Source: Plantactinospora mayteni | GTDB taxonomy: Bacteria > Actinomycetota > Actinomycetes > Mycobacteriales > Micromonosporaceae | Direction: 5' to 3' | DNA: 64,000 nucleotides | NCBI RefSeq assembly: GCF_016862935.1 | Contig: NZ_BONX01000023.1 | Span: 186,001 to 250,000 of the forward strand | In this document: piece after piece, positions 44,739 to 53,549 of the stretch | Layout of the letters: each line of letters begins with the position of its first letter | Numbering within the stretch: position 1 is the stretch's first letter | The notes under the pieces: generated by a model | What the model was told of the DNA's origin: nothing | What the model saw: only the letters and a program-made list of their open reading frames with translations | Database searches by the model: none | Program-made: the position numbers and the translations under genes

Positions 44739-45083
44739 GACAGCGACGCTACGCGACGCGTCGGTGATGCCGGTTCGCCCCGGGTGGCAACACGCTTCCG
44801 ATGAACGGCAACAGACAAACAGGCACGGTGCGTACACCGAGGGAAATAGGTTCACTACCGCCCGTCTATCAATCATCTCGAATTGACAACATCATCGTTA
44901 GAGGACCCTGAAGGCTGTTTCTGTACCACGTCGATCGCTAAGGTCGTGCGCTGTGCCGGCTGCCGCTTGCCGGCCTACGACGTCGAAGAGGCGGTACTCG
45001 CAGGGTCGAGCGCCACCCCATGGCGCCCCCGCTCGCCTCCCACCCGCGTCGTACCATGACGCCCTCATCTCTCAGGAGTACGC
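44739..45083. other. divergent promoter region, no gene
   Basis: Holds the promoters for rsmD and the LPLTG protein. TTGACA at 44883-44888 on the plus strand is a candidate -35, but no clear -10 follows at 17 bp. I see no other feature. Confidence 0.5.
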
Positions 45084-46028
45084 GTGATCCGTCCTAAGCT
45101 GTCGCTCCGGCGTTCGGCTGCTGTTCTTGGGGCCGCGTTCCTCGGCCTCGGCGCCGCAGTCGCGATTGCCGCCCCGGCCAGCGCCCACCACCCCGAGATC
45201 TACGGCAGCTTCTGCAAGGTCCAGGGGAGCAACAACTACGAGTTCCAGTGGACGGTCGGCAACAGCGAGAACATCAAGGCTGAGGTCATCCGGGTCGAGC
45301 CCGGTGCGGTCGGCGAGATCCAGGTCGGCGCCGAGATGAACCCGAAGGGCGGCGCGCCGCTCACGGGCACCGAGACCCGTACGGCTCCGTCGAAGGGCCA
45401 GCTCGACAAGAGCCTGCTCGTCGAGGCCAAGTGGAAGCGCCCGGACCGTGTGGTCAAGGAGTTCCGCAAGGTCGAGGCCAAGGACAAGGGCAAGTGCGCC
45501 ACCCCGCCCACCACTCCGCCGACCACCCCGGAGCCGACCCCGCCGGTCACCCCGACCCCGGAGCCGACCCCGCCGGCCACGCCGACCCCGGAGCCGACCC
45601 CGCCGGCCACCCCGACCCCGGAGCCGACCCCGTCGACCACGCCGGAGCCGGTCGAGCCGGTGGGCACCTACGAGTCCACCTGTGACGAGCTGATCATCAC
45701 GCTCGAGAACACCACGGACGCGGAGATCAGCGTCGTCCTCACCCCCAACGAGGGCGAGGCCAAGACCCTGACGGTCGCGCCGGGCAAGACCGGCAGCGTC
45801 TCGTTCCCGGCCAAGGAGGGCCTGACCGTCACCCCCAGTGGTGAGGGCCTGGAGGGCGAGCCGATCGGGTACGAGCAGCCCGAGGAGTGCGGTGGCGGCG
45901 GCGGTGGCGACCTGCCGCTGACCGGTGCCGCTGCCGGTGGCATCGCGGGCGGCGCGGTGCTGCTGCTCGCCGCCGGTGTGGTGCTCTACATCGTGGCCCG
46001 CCGCCGTCGGGTGACCTTCACCGCCTGA
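45084..46028 (+). CDS. LPxTG-type surface protein
   Basis: 314 aa. A signal peptide (about 1-35, ending PASAHH) precedes a small beta-rich domain, a Thr/Pro/Glu linker with TPEPTPPATP repeats (about 140-192), a second small domain with Cys pairs, and a sorting signal LPLTG at 277-281 followed by a membrane helix and an RRRR tail. GTG 45084 has CAGGAG upstream. It should be attached to the cell wall by a sortase not encoded here. Role unknown; wall-spanning shape. Confidence 0.88.
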   Translation: MIRPKLSLRRSAAVLGAAFLGLGAAVAIAAPASAHHPEIYGSFCKVQGSNNYEFQWTVGNSENIKAEVIRVEPGAVGEIQVGAEMNPKGGAPLTGTETRTAPSKGQLDKSLLVEAKWKRPDRVVKEFRKVEAKDKGKCATPPTTPPTTPEPTPPVTPTPEPTPPATPTPEPTPPATPTPEPTPSTTPEPVEPVGTYESTCDELIITLENTTDAEISVVLTPNEGEAKTLTVAPGKTGSVSFPAKEGLTVTPSGEGLEGEPIGYEQPEECGGGGGGDLPLTGAAAGGIAGGAVLLLAAGVVLYIVARRRRVTFTA

Positions 46029-46061
46029 TCGGTAGCGACCGCACCAACTGAACCAACCGCC

Positions 46062-46099
46062 TGAGGGCGCGTCGACCGGAAACGGTCGGCGCGCCCTCA
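46062..46099 (+). terminator. terminator of the LPLTG gene
   Basis: TGAGGGCGCG (46062-46071) pairs with CGCGCCCTCA (46090-46099), inner stem CGACCG-gaaa-CGGTCG, one mismatch. 33 bp past the stop; a short T-rich run follows. It also faces the recG 3' end. Confidence 0.85.
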
Positions 46100-46169
46100 G
46101 CACTTTCCGGCGTACGCCGCCGTCCTGTAATGCCCGCACCGTGATGCCGGTGTGAGGAGCGGCGGACCG

Positions 46170-48419
46170 TCAGCCCTTCTCCAGGTATTCGGCGCGTTCC
46201 TCGTCGACCAGGGCGGCTACCGAGGCTGCCAGCGCCGGATGCCGGTCCAGTTCCGGATCCTCCTCGACCAGGGCAACCGCCTCGACCCGGGCGTCCCGGA
46301 TCAGTTCGCTGTCACGCAGCAGCGAGAGCAGCCGCAGGTGCGAGCGTCGCCCGGACTGGGTCGCCCCGAGTACGTCCCCCTCGCGCCGCTGCTCCAGGTC
46401 GAGTTCGGCCAGCCGGAAACCGTCCGTGGTGGAGGCGACCGCGTCGAGCCGCTCGCGGGCCGGCGTCTCCTCCACGGCCTCGGTGACCAGCAGGCAGAGC
46501 CCGGCGGCCGAACCCCGGCCGACCCGACCCCGCAACTGGTGCAGTTGGGAGACGCCGAACCGGTCCGCGTCGAGCACGATCATCACCGTCGCGTTCGGCA
46601 CGTCGACGCCGACCTCGATCACCGTGGTCGCCACCAGCACGTCCAGTTCGCCGGCCGCGAAGGTCCGCATCACCGAGTCCTTCTCGTCGGCCGGCAGTCG
46701 GCCGTGCAGTACGCCGATCCGCAGCCCGTGCAGCGGGCCGTCGGCGAGCAGCGGTGCCACCTCGGCCACGGCCAGTGGGGGACGTCGACCGTCCTCGCCG
46801 ATCGCGCCGACCTCCTCGGCGGTCGCCGACTGGTCACCGATGCGCGGGCAGACCACGTACGCCTGGTGGCCGGCGGCGACCTCCTCGCGGAGCCGGCGCC
46901 AGGCCCGGTCCAGGTACGCCGGCTTCTCCGCCGCCGGTACGACGTGCGAGGCGATCGGCGACCGCCCGCGCGGCAACTGGGAGAGGGTGGAGATCTCCAG
47001 GTCCCCGTAGACGGTCATCGCCACGGTGCGCGGGATCGGGGTCGCGGTCATCACCAGCACGTGCGGCGGCTGCTCGGCCTTTGCCCGCAGCGCGTCCCGC
47101 TGCTCGACCCCGAACCGGTGCTGCTCGTCCACCACCACCAGCCCCAGGTCGGCGAAGTCGACGCCCTCGTAGAGCAGCGCATGTGTGCCGACCACGATCC
47201 CGGCCTCCCCGGCCGCGACGGTCTCCAGGGCCCGCCGTCGGGCCGCCGCGCCGAGCGAGCCGGTGACCAGGGCCAGCCGGGTACCGTCCGGGTCGCCGTC
47301 CAGCTCGCCGGCCCGGCCGAGCGGGCCGAGCAGGTCGAGCATGCCCCGGTAGTGCTGTGCGGCGAGTACCTCGGTCGGGGCCAGCAGTGCGGCCTGGCCG
47401 CCCGCGTCGACCACCTGGAGCATCGCGCGCAGTGCGCAGACCGTCTTGCCGGAACCGACCTCACCCTGGAGCAGCCGGTGCATCGGATGCGCGGTACCCA
47501 GATCCGCCGCGACCTCCTCGCCGACGGCGCGCTGCCCGGCGGTCAGCTCGTACGGCAGCCGCGCGTCGAACGCGGTCAGCAGGCCGTCCTCGCGGCGCGG
47601 CCGGGGCTGCGCCGGCCAGGCGGATGCCCGGTGCTTGCGCTGCACCAGGGTCAGTTGCAGGGCGAACGCCTCGTCCCACTTCAACCGGTGCCGGGCCCGG
47701 TACAGCTCCTCCTTGCTCGCCGGCCGGTGGATCTCGCGCAGCGCGGTGGCCAGCCCGACCAGGTTGCGGGTGGCCCGCAGCGTCGCCGGCAGCGGGTCCT
47801 CCGGCGGGGTGACAGTGTCCACTACCACCCGGACGCACCGGGCGATCACCCAGGTCGGCACCGCCGCCGCGGCCGGATAGACCGGGATCAGCGCTCCGGC
47901 GAACTCCTCGATCTCCTCGCTCGCCTCGCCACCGCCGCTGCCGGGCTCACCGTCGCCGCTGCCGTCGCCGAGCAGGACGTACTCCGGGCCGTTGAGCTGC
48001 CGCTTGCCCCGGAACTCGGTGACCTTGCCGGCGAACATGCCCCAGCGACCGGGCTTGAGGTCCCGCTCCCGCCACGCCTGGTTGCCGAAGAAGGTGAGCG
48101 TCAGTACGCCGCCGGACCCGTCCCCGACGGTCACCTCCAGCAGGTTTCCCCGGCGCTGCCGCATCGGCCGGACCGCCGTACGCTGCACCTGGCCGAGTAC
48201 CGTCACCTGCTCTCCGACCTCCAGGGAGCGGATGTCGGTGTGCTCGCCCCGCTCGTCGTAGCGGCGCGGGAAGTGGTAGAGCAGGTCACCGGCGGTGTGC
48301 AGGTCGAGATGGCTGGCGAGCGCCTTCGCCGTCTTCTCGCCGACCAGCTTGCGCAGCGGCGTCTCCACGTCGGCCGAGGTCTGATCCGTCCCAGTCGAGG
48401 TCGATCCGTTGGCTGTCAT
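46170..48419 (-). CDS. recG: ATP-dependent DNA helicase RecG
   Basis: Branch-migration helicase that rescues stalled forks. 749 aa: N-terminal wedge domain with an OB fold (SLEVGEQVTVLGQV ... GVLTLTFFGNQAW), then two helicase lobes with Walker A QGEVGSGKTVCAL, DEQH box VVDEQHRFG, MTATPIPRT, and the TRG region. An acidic insert (GDGSGDGEPGSGGGEASEE) lies in the wedge/helicase link. ATG 48419 is followed downstream by no obvious partner. Confidence 0.95.
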   Translation of the reverse strand: MTANGSTSTGTDQTSADVETPLRKLVGEKTAKALASHLDLHTAGDLLYHFPRRYDERGEHTDIRSLEVGEQVTVLGQVQRTAVRPMRQRRGNLLEVTVGDGSGGVLTLTFFGNQAWRERDLKPGRWGMFAGKVTEFRGKRQLNGPEYVLLGDGSGDGEPGSGGGEASEEIEEFAGALIPVYPAAAAVPTWVIARCVRVVVDTVTPPEDPLPATLRATRNLVGLATALREIHRPASKEELYRARHRLKWDEAFALQLTLVQRKHRASAWPAQPRPRREDGLLTAFDARLPYELTAGQRAVGEEVAADLGTAHPMHRLLQGEVGSGKTVCALRAMLQVVDAGGQAALLAPTEVLAAQHYRGMLDLLGPLGRAGELDGDPDGTRLALVTGSLGAAARRRALETVAAGEAGIVVGTHALLYEGVDFADLGLVVVDEQHRFGVEQRDALRAKAEQPPHVLVMTATPIPRTVAMTVYGDLEISTLSQLPRGRSPIASHVVPAAEKPAYLDRAWRRLREEVAAGHQAYVVCPRIGDQSATAEEVGAIGEDGRRPPLAVAEVAPLLADGPLHGLRIGVLHGRLPADEKDSVMRTFAAGELDVLVATTVIEVGVDVPNATVMIVLDADRFGVSQLHQLRGRVGRGSAAGLCLLVTEAVEETPARERLDAVASTTDGFRLAELDLEQRREGDVLGATQSGRRSHLRLLSLLRDSELIRDARVEAVALVEEDPELDRHPALAASVAALVDEERAEYLEKG

Positions 48420-48476
48420 CGGCCCCCCACGAGCGCTCTCATCCGGCCCTCCACCCGCACCGTCATCCGACTACTC

Positions 48477-48608
48477 CCCCGGCGCCCTCGGTCGGCTCCC
48501 CGGCGCCCCCGGTCGGTCTCCCCGGCGCCCCCGGTCGGTCTCCCCGGCGCCGTCGTCCGGGTGCCCCGGCACGACTTCTCGTCCGGCTTCCCCGGCAGCG
48601 TCATTCGA
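48477..48608. repeat. ~22-bp tandem repeats ending on the DAK-gene stop
   Basis: At least three strong units starting CCCCGGCGCC at 48477, 48498 and 48520, then three weaker ones (48542, 48564, 48590). The last covers GCAGCGTCATTCGAC, which includes the minus-strand stop (48601-48603). The repeats fill most of the 181-bp spacer to recG. Confidence 0.8.
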
Positions 48609-50235
48609 CTCCCACCAGCAAGGGGTAGAACGGTTGGCCACCGGAGTAGTGGTGCACCTCGACGAAGGGCCAGCGCCGGGCCAGGTGGGTCCGGAGGACC
48701 TCGGCCAGGTCGTCGGGGGCGTCGGCGCCGAGCAGCAGGGTGACCAGTTCACCGCCGCCGCCGAGCATCCGGTCGAGCAGCGCGGCGCAGGTCTGCACCA
48801 GGTCGCCGCCGATCAGGTGCACCTCGCCGTCCACCAGCCCGAGCACGTCGCCCGGCTGGCAGCGGCCGGCAACCGTCAGCGCCTCCCGGGAGGCGTGGCA
48901 GACCTCGGCGTACCGGCAGGCGCCGGCCGCCTCGGCCATCGCGATCACGTCGTCGGCGAAGCGCCGGGCCGGATCCCGGACCGCGAGCGCGGCCAGCGCC
49001 TGCACCGGGGAGCGGGTCGGCACCACGCTCACCGATATCCCGAACGGCTGTGCCTCCTCGGCCGCCACCCGTGCCACCGCCTGGGTGTTCGGGTCGTTCG
49101 GCAGCACCACCGCCCGGGACGCGCCGGTCGACCGGACCGCCGCGAGCAGCTCCCCGGCGGACGGCTTGCCGTCCACCACGGTCGCACCCTCGCCGGCGAA
49201 GATCGCGGCGAGCCCGGGACCGGACGCGACCACCACCGCCGCCCGCTCGGGCACGCCCGCCAGCACCGTCGCTGGCGGGGCCACATCCGGAAGCTGGTCC
49301 GCGAAGCGGGTGACGGAGATCTGGTACGGCCGGCCGGCCACCACGCCGGCCTCGATCGCCGCCCCGACGTCGTTGACGTGTACGTGCACGTTCCAGGTCG
49401 ACGTGCCGGTGGGGTCCGCCTCGTCCCCGACCACCACCAGCGAGTCGCCCAGCCGGGCGAGTTCGGCCCGGAGTCGGCGTACCGCCGGGAGGTCGGCGTC
49501 GAGCAGGAACTGCACCTCGTAGGCGTACTCGGTCGAGCCGGTCTCCCGGGCGGCCTCCAACGGCCGGCGGGGTGGTGCCGGGGTGGCCTCGGGCCGGTCC
49601 GGAGCGGCACCGGTGACCACCTCGACCAGCGCGTCGAGCAGGACGCAGAGGCCACGTCCGCCCGCGTCCACCACGCCGGCCCGGGCCAGCGCCGGCAACT
49701 GCTCCGGGGTACGCGCCAGCGCCTCGTCGGCGGCGGTCGCGGCGGCCCGGGTCACCGCCGCGAGATCGTCGGTGTCGGCCCGTACGGCGGCGGTCGCCGC
49801 GGCGGTGAGGACGCTGAGTACGGTCCCCTCCACCGGCTCGGCCACCGCCGAGTACGCCGCCGTGCCGGCCGCCCGCAGCGCCGCCGCGAGCGCCCGCCCC
49901 CGCACCTCGGGAGTGTCGCCGAGCGCGTCGGCCAGGCCGCGCAGGATCTGCGAGACGATCACGCCCGAGTTGCCCCGGGCACCGAGCAGCGCGCCCCGGG
50001 CCAGCAGCCGCAACACCCGGGCGGGTGCCGGCTGTCCGTCGACGCCTGGATCGTCCCGTTCGAGCCGGAGCGCCTGCTCGGCGGAGGTCATCGTGAGCAC
50101 CAGGTTGGTGCCGGTGTCGCCGTCGGGAACCGGATAGACGTTGAGCTGGTTGATCTCGTCCTGGTGCCGCTTGAGCGCGGCCAACCCGCCGGCACACCAC
50201 CGGTGCAGGGCCGCGGCGTCGAGGGTCTCCAGCAC
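48601..50235 (-). CDS. DAK-phosphatase-domain protein (FakA-like)
   Basis: 544 aa from GTG 50235. The N-terminal DhaL-type kinase domain has NVYPVPDGDTGTNL and LLGARGNSGVI; the C-terminal part (EYAYEVQFLLDA onward) matches the DegV-partner region of fatty acid kinase FakA. Firmicute FakA, with FakB (DegV), phosphorylates fatty acids. No degV gene is in the window, so the substrate is uncertain. Adjacent to recG and divergent from rpmB, a conserved actinobacterial neighbourhood. Confidence 0.9.
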   Translation of the reverse strand: MLETLDAAALHRWCAGGLAALKRHQDEINQLNVYPVPDGDTGTNLVLTMTSAEQALRLERDDPGVDGQPAPARVLRLLARGALLGARGNSGVIVSQILRGLADALGDTPEVRGRALAAALRAAGTAAYSAVAEPVEGTVLSVLTAAATAAVRADTDDLAAVTRAAATAADEALARTPEQLPALARAGVVDAGGRGLCVLLDALVEVVTGAAPDRPEATPAPPRRPLEAARETGSTEYAYEVQFLLDADLPAVRRLRAELARLGDSLVVVGDEADPTGTSTWNVHVHVNDVGAAIEAGVVAGRPYQISVTRFADQLPDVAPPATVLAGVPERAAVVVASGPGLAAIFAGEGATVVDGKPSAGELLAAVRSTGASRAVVLPNDPNTQAVARVAAEEAQPFGISVSVVPTRSPVQALAALAVRDPARRFADDVIAMAEAAGACRYAEVCHASREALTVAGRCQPGDVLGLVDGEVHLIGGDLVQTCAALLDRMLGGGGELVTLLLGADAPDDLAEVLRTHLARRWPFVEVHHYSGGQPFYPLLVGVE

Positions 50236-50368
50236 GGCGAGAAGCCTACTGGCGTACCCTGACGCCCCGCTGGCACTGCCGGACGACTCCGGCCACCGCG
50301 TCGCCGCCCGCAAGCCGGGAGCGGCGGAGCCGATTCGCCCGGCGACCGGGGCATCGGGTACCCTGGCC

Positions 50369-50400
50369 AGGTTGCCCGGCCAGCACCCCGCCGGCAACCT
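50369..50400 (+). promoter_or_regulatory. leader hairpin upstream of rpmB
   Basis: AGGTTGCC...GGCAACCT inverted repeat, with a single-base bulge extending to 11 paired bases, ends 27 bp before the rpmB start. A candidate -10 TACCCT (50359-50364) lies just before it. May be an autoregulatory RNA fold or a protein operator. Confidence 0.45.
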
Positions 50401-50427
50401 GACGACGATCACATCCAGGAGTATCCC

Positions 50428-50619
50428 GTGGCTAGCGTGTGCGACATCTGTGGCAAGGGGCCCGGCTTCGGCCACAACGTGTCCCACTCGCACCGGCGGA
50501 CCAACCGCCGCTGGAACCCGAACATCCAGTCGGTGCGTACCCCGGCGGGTGGCGGCACGACCCGCAAGCTCAAGGTCTGCACCTCGTGCATCAAGGCCGG
50601 CAAGGTCGCCCGCGCCTGA
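50428..50619 (+). CDS. rpmB: 50S ribosomal protein L28
   Basis: 63-aa L28, starting [24 protein letters not shown] from GTG 50428 with CAGGAG upstream. Two Cys pairs (CDIC, CTSC) mark the zinc-containing form. Divergent from the DAK gene and followed by a strong hairpin. Confidence 0.96.
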   Translation: MASVCDICGKGPGFGHNVSHSHRRTNRRWNPNIQSVRTPAGGGTTRKLKVCTSCIKAGKVARA

Positions 50620-50642
50620 GCCTGGGCACCCCGTAAGCACGA

Positions 50643-50673
50643 ACAGCCGCCGGAGCAGTGCTTCGGCGGCTGT
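50643..50673 (+). terminator. terminator of rpmB
   Basis: Perfect 10-bp stem ACAGCCGCCG (50643-50652) / CGGCGGCTGT (50664-50673), 11-nt loop, followed by TGCTGT. 24 bp after the stop. Confidence 0.85.
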
Positions 50674-50751
50674 TGCTGTCCGCACCAGATCCCGCCACCC
50701 GGCCACGCCCCGATAACGGCTGCCGACAGGCTCGAAGGAATCGGGACGGGG

Positions 50752-51222
50752 TCAGAGCGAGCGGCCGAACGAGAGGACTCCCGGCGCGTCGCGGTAGTAG
50801 CCGAAGTCCGCGATCCGCTCGTAGCCGTTGCCCTGGTAGAGGGCGATCGCCTCGGGCTGTCGATCGCCGCACTCCAGGATCAGCCGGCGCCGACCGTACT
50901 CCCGGGCGGAGCCCTCGACCGCCGACAGCACCCGCCGGGCGACGCCTCGACCACGGGCCGTCGGGGAGACGTACATCCGCTTGAGTTCGGCGACGTCGCC
51001 GCTGTCGCCGTGGGTACGCCACCCGGCGCAGCCGATCGGCGCGTCGTCCAGGTACGCCACCAGGAACGCCCCGACCGGCGGCTCGAACTCGTTCGCCGCC
51101 ACGGGTGTCTCGTCGCCCTCGCTGCCGCCGTACCGCTGCGCCAGGTCTGCCAGTGCGGCGCCGACCAGCTCCCGGGCGACCGGGGAGTCGTAGGGGACGA
51201 CGCGGATGTCCAGCTCACTCAC
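50752..51222 (-). CDS. GNAT-family N-acetyltransferase
   Basis: 156-aa acetyltransferase. Acetyl-CoA site V-ELKRMYVSPTARGRGVARRVL (Q/RxxGxG/A as RGRGVA) at about 80-100, then RLILECGDRQPEAIALYQGNGY. Resembles GNATs for small-molecule amines; substrate unknown. It is 57 bp downstream of thiL on the same strand. Confidence 0.88.
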   Translation of the reverse strand: MSELDIRVVPYDSPVARELVGAALADLAQRYGGSEGDETPVAANEFEPPVGAFLVAYLDDAPIGCAGWRTHGDSGDVAELKRMYVSPTARGRGVARRVLSAVEGSAREYGRRRLILECGDRQPEAIALYQGNGYERIADFGYYRDAPGVLSFGRSL

Positions 51223-51262
51223 CCGGTGAAGGGTACGACCCTCGCCCGCACCTCCACCGACC

Positions 51263-51283
51263 GGTCAGCGGTCAGCGGTCAGC
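51263..51283. repeat. 7-bp x3 tandem repeat on the thiL stop
   Basis: GGTCAGC three times in a row (51263-51283). The minus-strand stop of thiL (51279-51281) is in the third copy, so TGA occurs at three consecutive 7-bp steps. Confidence 0.8.
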
Positions 51284-52217
51284 GGAAGTGTTCCCAGCCG
51301 CCCGACCCCTTGTAGGCCCGGCCGTCCACGGTCACCCCGGCGCCGTGCACCACGTGACCGATCAGCCGGAAGCCGCCCGGCAGCGGCAGGTCCTCCGGGA
51401 ACGTCGCCACCAGCGCGTGGTCGTCGCCACCGCCGAGTACCCAGGCCAGCGGATCCACCCCGAGCGCGTGCGCGGCGTCCCGCATCTGCTCCGGCACCTC
51501 GAACGCGTTGCCGAGCAGGTCGATGCCGACCCGGCTGGCCGTCGCCACGTGACCGAGGTCGGCGAGCAGCCCGTCCGAGACGTCGATCATGGCGGTGGCG
51601 CCGAACCGGGCCGCCGACGGCCCCGCCCCGTACGGCACCTCGGGCCGCCGGTACGCCTCGACCAGTATCTTCGGGGTGCGGAACCCGCGCGACAGCACGG
51701 TGTAGCCGGCCGCGGCGTACCCGAGCCGGCCGGCGAGCGCGACCACGTCACCGGCCCGCGCCCCGCTGCGCGTCACCGGGGGCTGCCCGCCCAGGTCGCC
51801 GAGGGCGGTCACCGCGATGGTCAGGGTGGGACTGGCCGACATGTCCCCGCCGACCACACCCGCCCCGACCCGGGCCGCCTCCGCGGCCAGGCCGTCGGCC
51901 AGCTCCTCCGCCCACTGCGCCTCCAGGTCGGGCGGCATGCAGAGCGCGACGAGCAGCGCGGTCGGCGCCGCGCCCATCGCCGCCACGTCGGCCAGGTTCG
52001 CCGCCGCGGCCCGATGTCCGATGTCCACCGCGGACGCCCAGTCCCGGCGGAAGTGCCGCCCTTCGACCAGTACGTCGGTGGAGGCGACCACCCGGCCGTC
52101 GGGGGCGTGCACCACCGCCGCGTCGTCGCCGGGCCCGAGCAGCGTGGCGTGTCCGGTGGCGAGCCGGGCGGTGACCCGGGCGATCAGGCCGAACTCGCCG
52201 GCCCGCGCGACGCTCAC
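51279..52217 (-). CDS. thiL: thiamine-monophosphate kinase
   Basis: Makes thiamine diphosphate, the last step of vitamin B1 cofactor synthesis. GTG 52217, with GGAGG five bases upstream, gives 312 aa with the family start ARAGEFGLIARVTARLA. Mg/ATP motifs GPGDDAAVV, STDVLVEGRHF, GVVGGDMSAS and MIDVSDGLLADLG are intact. It overlaps a 52-codon upstream frame with a strong ribosome site (see 52214-52372). Confidence 0.92.
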   Translation of the reverse strand: MSVARAGEFGLIARVTARLATGHATLLGPGDDAAVVHAPDGRVVASTDVLVEGRHFRRDWASAVDIGHRAAAANLADVAAMGAAPTALLVALCMPPDLEAQWAEELADGLAAEAARVGAGVVGGDMSASPTLTIAVTALGDLGGQPPVTRSGARAGDVVALAGRLGYAAAGYTVLSRGFRTPKILVEAYRRPEVPYGAGPSAARFGATAMIDVSDGLLADLGHVATASRVGIDLLGNAFEVPEQMRDAAHALGVDPLAWVLGGGDDHALVATFPEDLPLPGGFRLIGHVVHGAGVTVDGRAYKGSGGWEHFR

Positions 52218-52372
52218 ACCGACCTCCGGGCACTTGGGCTCCCCGGGGGCGGGGCGGCACGGCGCTCGGCCGCCGGCCCGGCCGGGCTCGTCGCCGGTCT
52301 CGGCCACCGGATTCCGGGTACCTCCGGATCCGGCACCGCCCCCGCACCGGCCCGGCCGATTCGATCGCTCAT
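52214..52372 (-). CDS. possible leader frame of thiL
   Basis: ATG 52372 follows GGAGGAGA with ideal spacing and opens 52 codons (MSDRIGRAGAGAVPDPEV...), low in complexity, ending where thiL begins (GTGTGA overlap). Either a coupled leader ORF or the true thiL N-terminus displaced by a frameshift. Confidence 0.35.
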   Translation of the reverse strand: MSDRIGRAGAGAVPDPEVPGIRWPRPATSPAGPAAERRAAPPPGSPSARRSV

Positions 52373-52462
52373 CGTGTCTCCTCCGACCACCGATCGGGAT
52401 ACGACCTGCTCCGTACGGTATTTTCACGGTCTAGCCGCTCGGCGGCGGACGGGAGGCGGGTC

Positions 52463-52696
52463 GTGGTCCAGGCGTACATCCTCATCCAGACAGAGGTCGG
52501 AAGGGCACGTGACGTGGCCGCGCACATCTCGGATATTCCCGGAGTCGTCCGCGTCGACGCCGTCACCGGCCCGTACGACGTGGTCGTGCTCACCGAGGCA
52601 CACACCGTCGACGAGCTGGGCAAGATGATCGTCAGCAAGGTGCAGTTGGTGCCCGGCATCACCCGCACGCTGACCTGCTCCGTGGTCCGGTTGTAA
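52463..52696 (+). CDS. stand-alone Lrp/AsnC ligand-binding (RAM) protein
   Basis: 77-aa single RAM/ACT-like domain: VQAYILIQTEVGRARDVAAHI ... GVVRVDAVTGPYDVVVL, without a DNA-binding domain. Such small proteins form rings and bind amino acids; function otherwise unknown. GTG 52463 has GGGAGG upstream. Divergent from thiL; the next gene starts right after its stop. Confidence 0.88.
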   Translation: MVQAYILIQTEVGRARDVAAHISDIPGVVRVDAVTGPYDVVVLTEAHTVDELGKMIVSKVQLVPGITRTLTCSVVRL

Positions 52697-53455
52697 GTGG
52701 TGCGGACACCGGACGTGGTTGGTGCACAACCGGAAGGGGCCGACTCACCGCCGAAGGCGGCCGACTCGGCCGACTCACCGTCGGAGGCGGCCGACTCACC
52801 GTCGGAGGCGGCCGACTCACCGTCGGAGGCGGCCGACTCACCGCCGGAGGCGGGGGCGATCGGGCCGGCGGACCGGCCGAGCGGGGCCGGGCCGGACCGG
52901 ACCACCCGACAGGCGGCGATCTGGGCGACGGTGGTCGCCCTGCCGCTGACCGCCCTCGTCGCGATACTCGTCTTCGGCCAGCTCAGCCCGGACCCGGTCG
53001 AGAAGCCCGCCGCGACGCCGACCTCGGCCGCGCCCCAGGTGACCACGCCGGTGCAGATGGCCGCCCGGGAGCTGGCCGAACGGCCGGCCACGGTCTGCCG
53101 GGCCCTGCTGTCCCGGATGCCGGCCACCCTCCGCGACCTCGGCCAGCGGCCGGTCACCGCCGGCCCCGAGCAGAACGCCGCGTACGGCGACCCGGCCGTC
53201 ACCCTCGCCTGCGGAGTGGACCGGCCGGCCGTTCCGGCGGTCGCCGACCTCTGGATGGTCAACAAGGTCTGCTGGCTCACCGAACACCGCGACGGCGGTC
53301 TGGTGTTGACCACTGTGGACCGTGAGGTGCCGGTCCGGCTCAGCGTGCCGGCCGGGCAGGAGCAGTCGGTGCAGTGGGCGGCGCCGGTCTCGGAGACCCT
53401 GGTCGCCTCGGTACCGTCGGTGCCGGACGTGCCGACCGGCTGTGCCGAGGGCTGA
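52697..53455 (+). CDS. DUF3515-family membrane-anchored protein
   Basis: 252 aa. An N-terminal cytoplasmic stretch with ADSPSEA repeats (in-frame 21-bp units, about residues 22-50) leads to one membrane helix (IWATVVALPLTALVAILVFG), then an extracytoplasmic domain with three or more Cys (AACGVDRPAVP-like region, NKVCWL, TGCAEG). DUF3515 is restricted to actinobacteria, often next to ddl or thiL, with unknown function. Its stop lies in a 24-bp tandem repeat. Confidence 0.85.
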   Translation: MVRTPDVVGAQPEGADSPPKAADSADSPSEAADSPSEAADSPSEAADSPPEAGAIGPADRPSGAGPDRTTRQAAIWATVVALPLTALVAILVFGQLSPDPVEKPAATPTSAAPQVTTPVQMAARELAERPATVCRALLSRMPATLRDLGQRPVTAGPEQNAAYGDPAVTLACGVDRPAVPAVADLWMVNKVCWLTEHRDGGLVLTTVDREVPVRLSVPAGQEQSVQWAAPVSETLVASVPSVPDVPTGCAEG

Positions 53456-53491
53456 CCGCCACCACACGCCGATGGCTGACCGCCACCACAC
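53444..53491. repeat. 24-bp x2 tandem repeat carrying the DUF3515 stop
   Basis: Units 53444-53467 and 53468-53491 (GCCGAGGGCTGACCGCC...) differ at a single base of 24. The TGA of the DUF3515 gene (53453-53455) is in unit 1 and an equivalent TGA in unit 2. Confidence 0.9.
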
Positions 53492-53549
53492 CGAGGCCAC
53501 GTCTCCGATCCGGCCGACCGTCCCCGGACGGGCGGCGAACAGGCGTTTG

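Noticed and set aside
44739-45083. Good sigma-70 promoter from TTGACA at 44883
   Set aside because: No acceptable -10 at 16-18 bp, so not called as a promoter.
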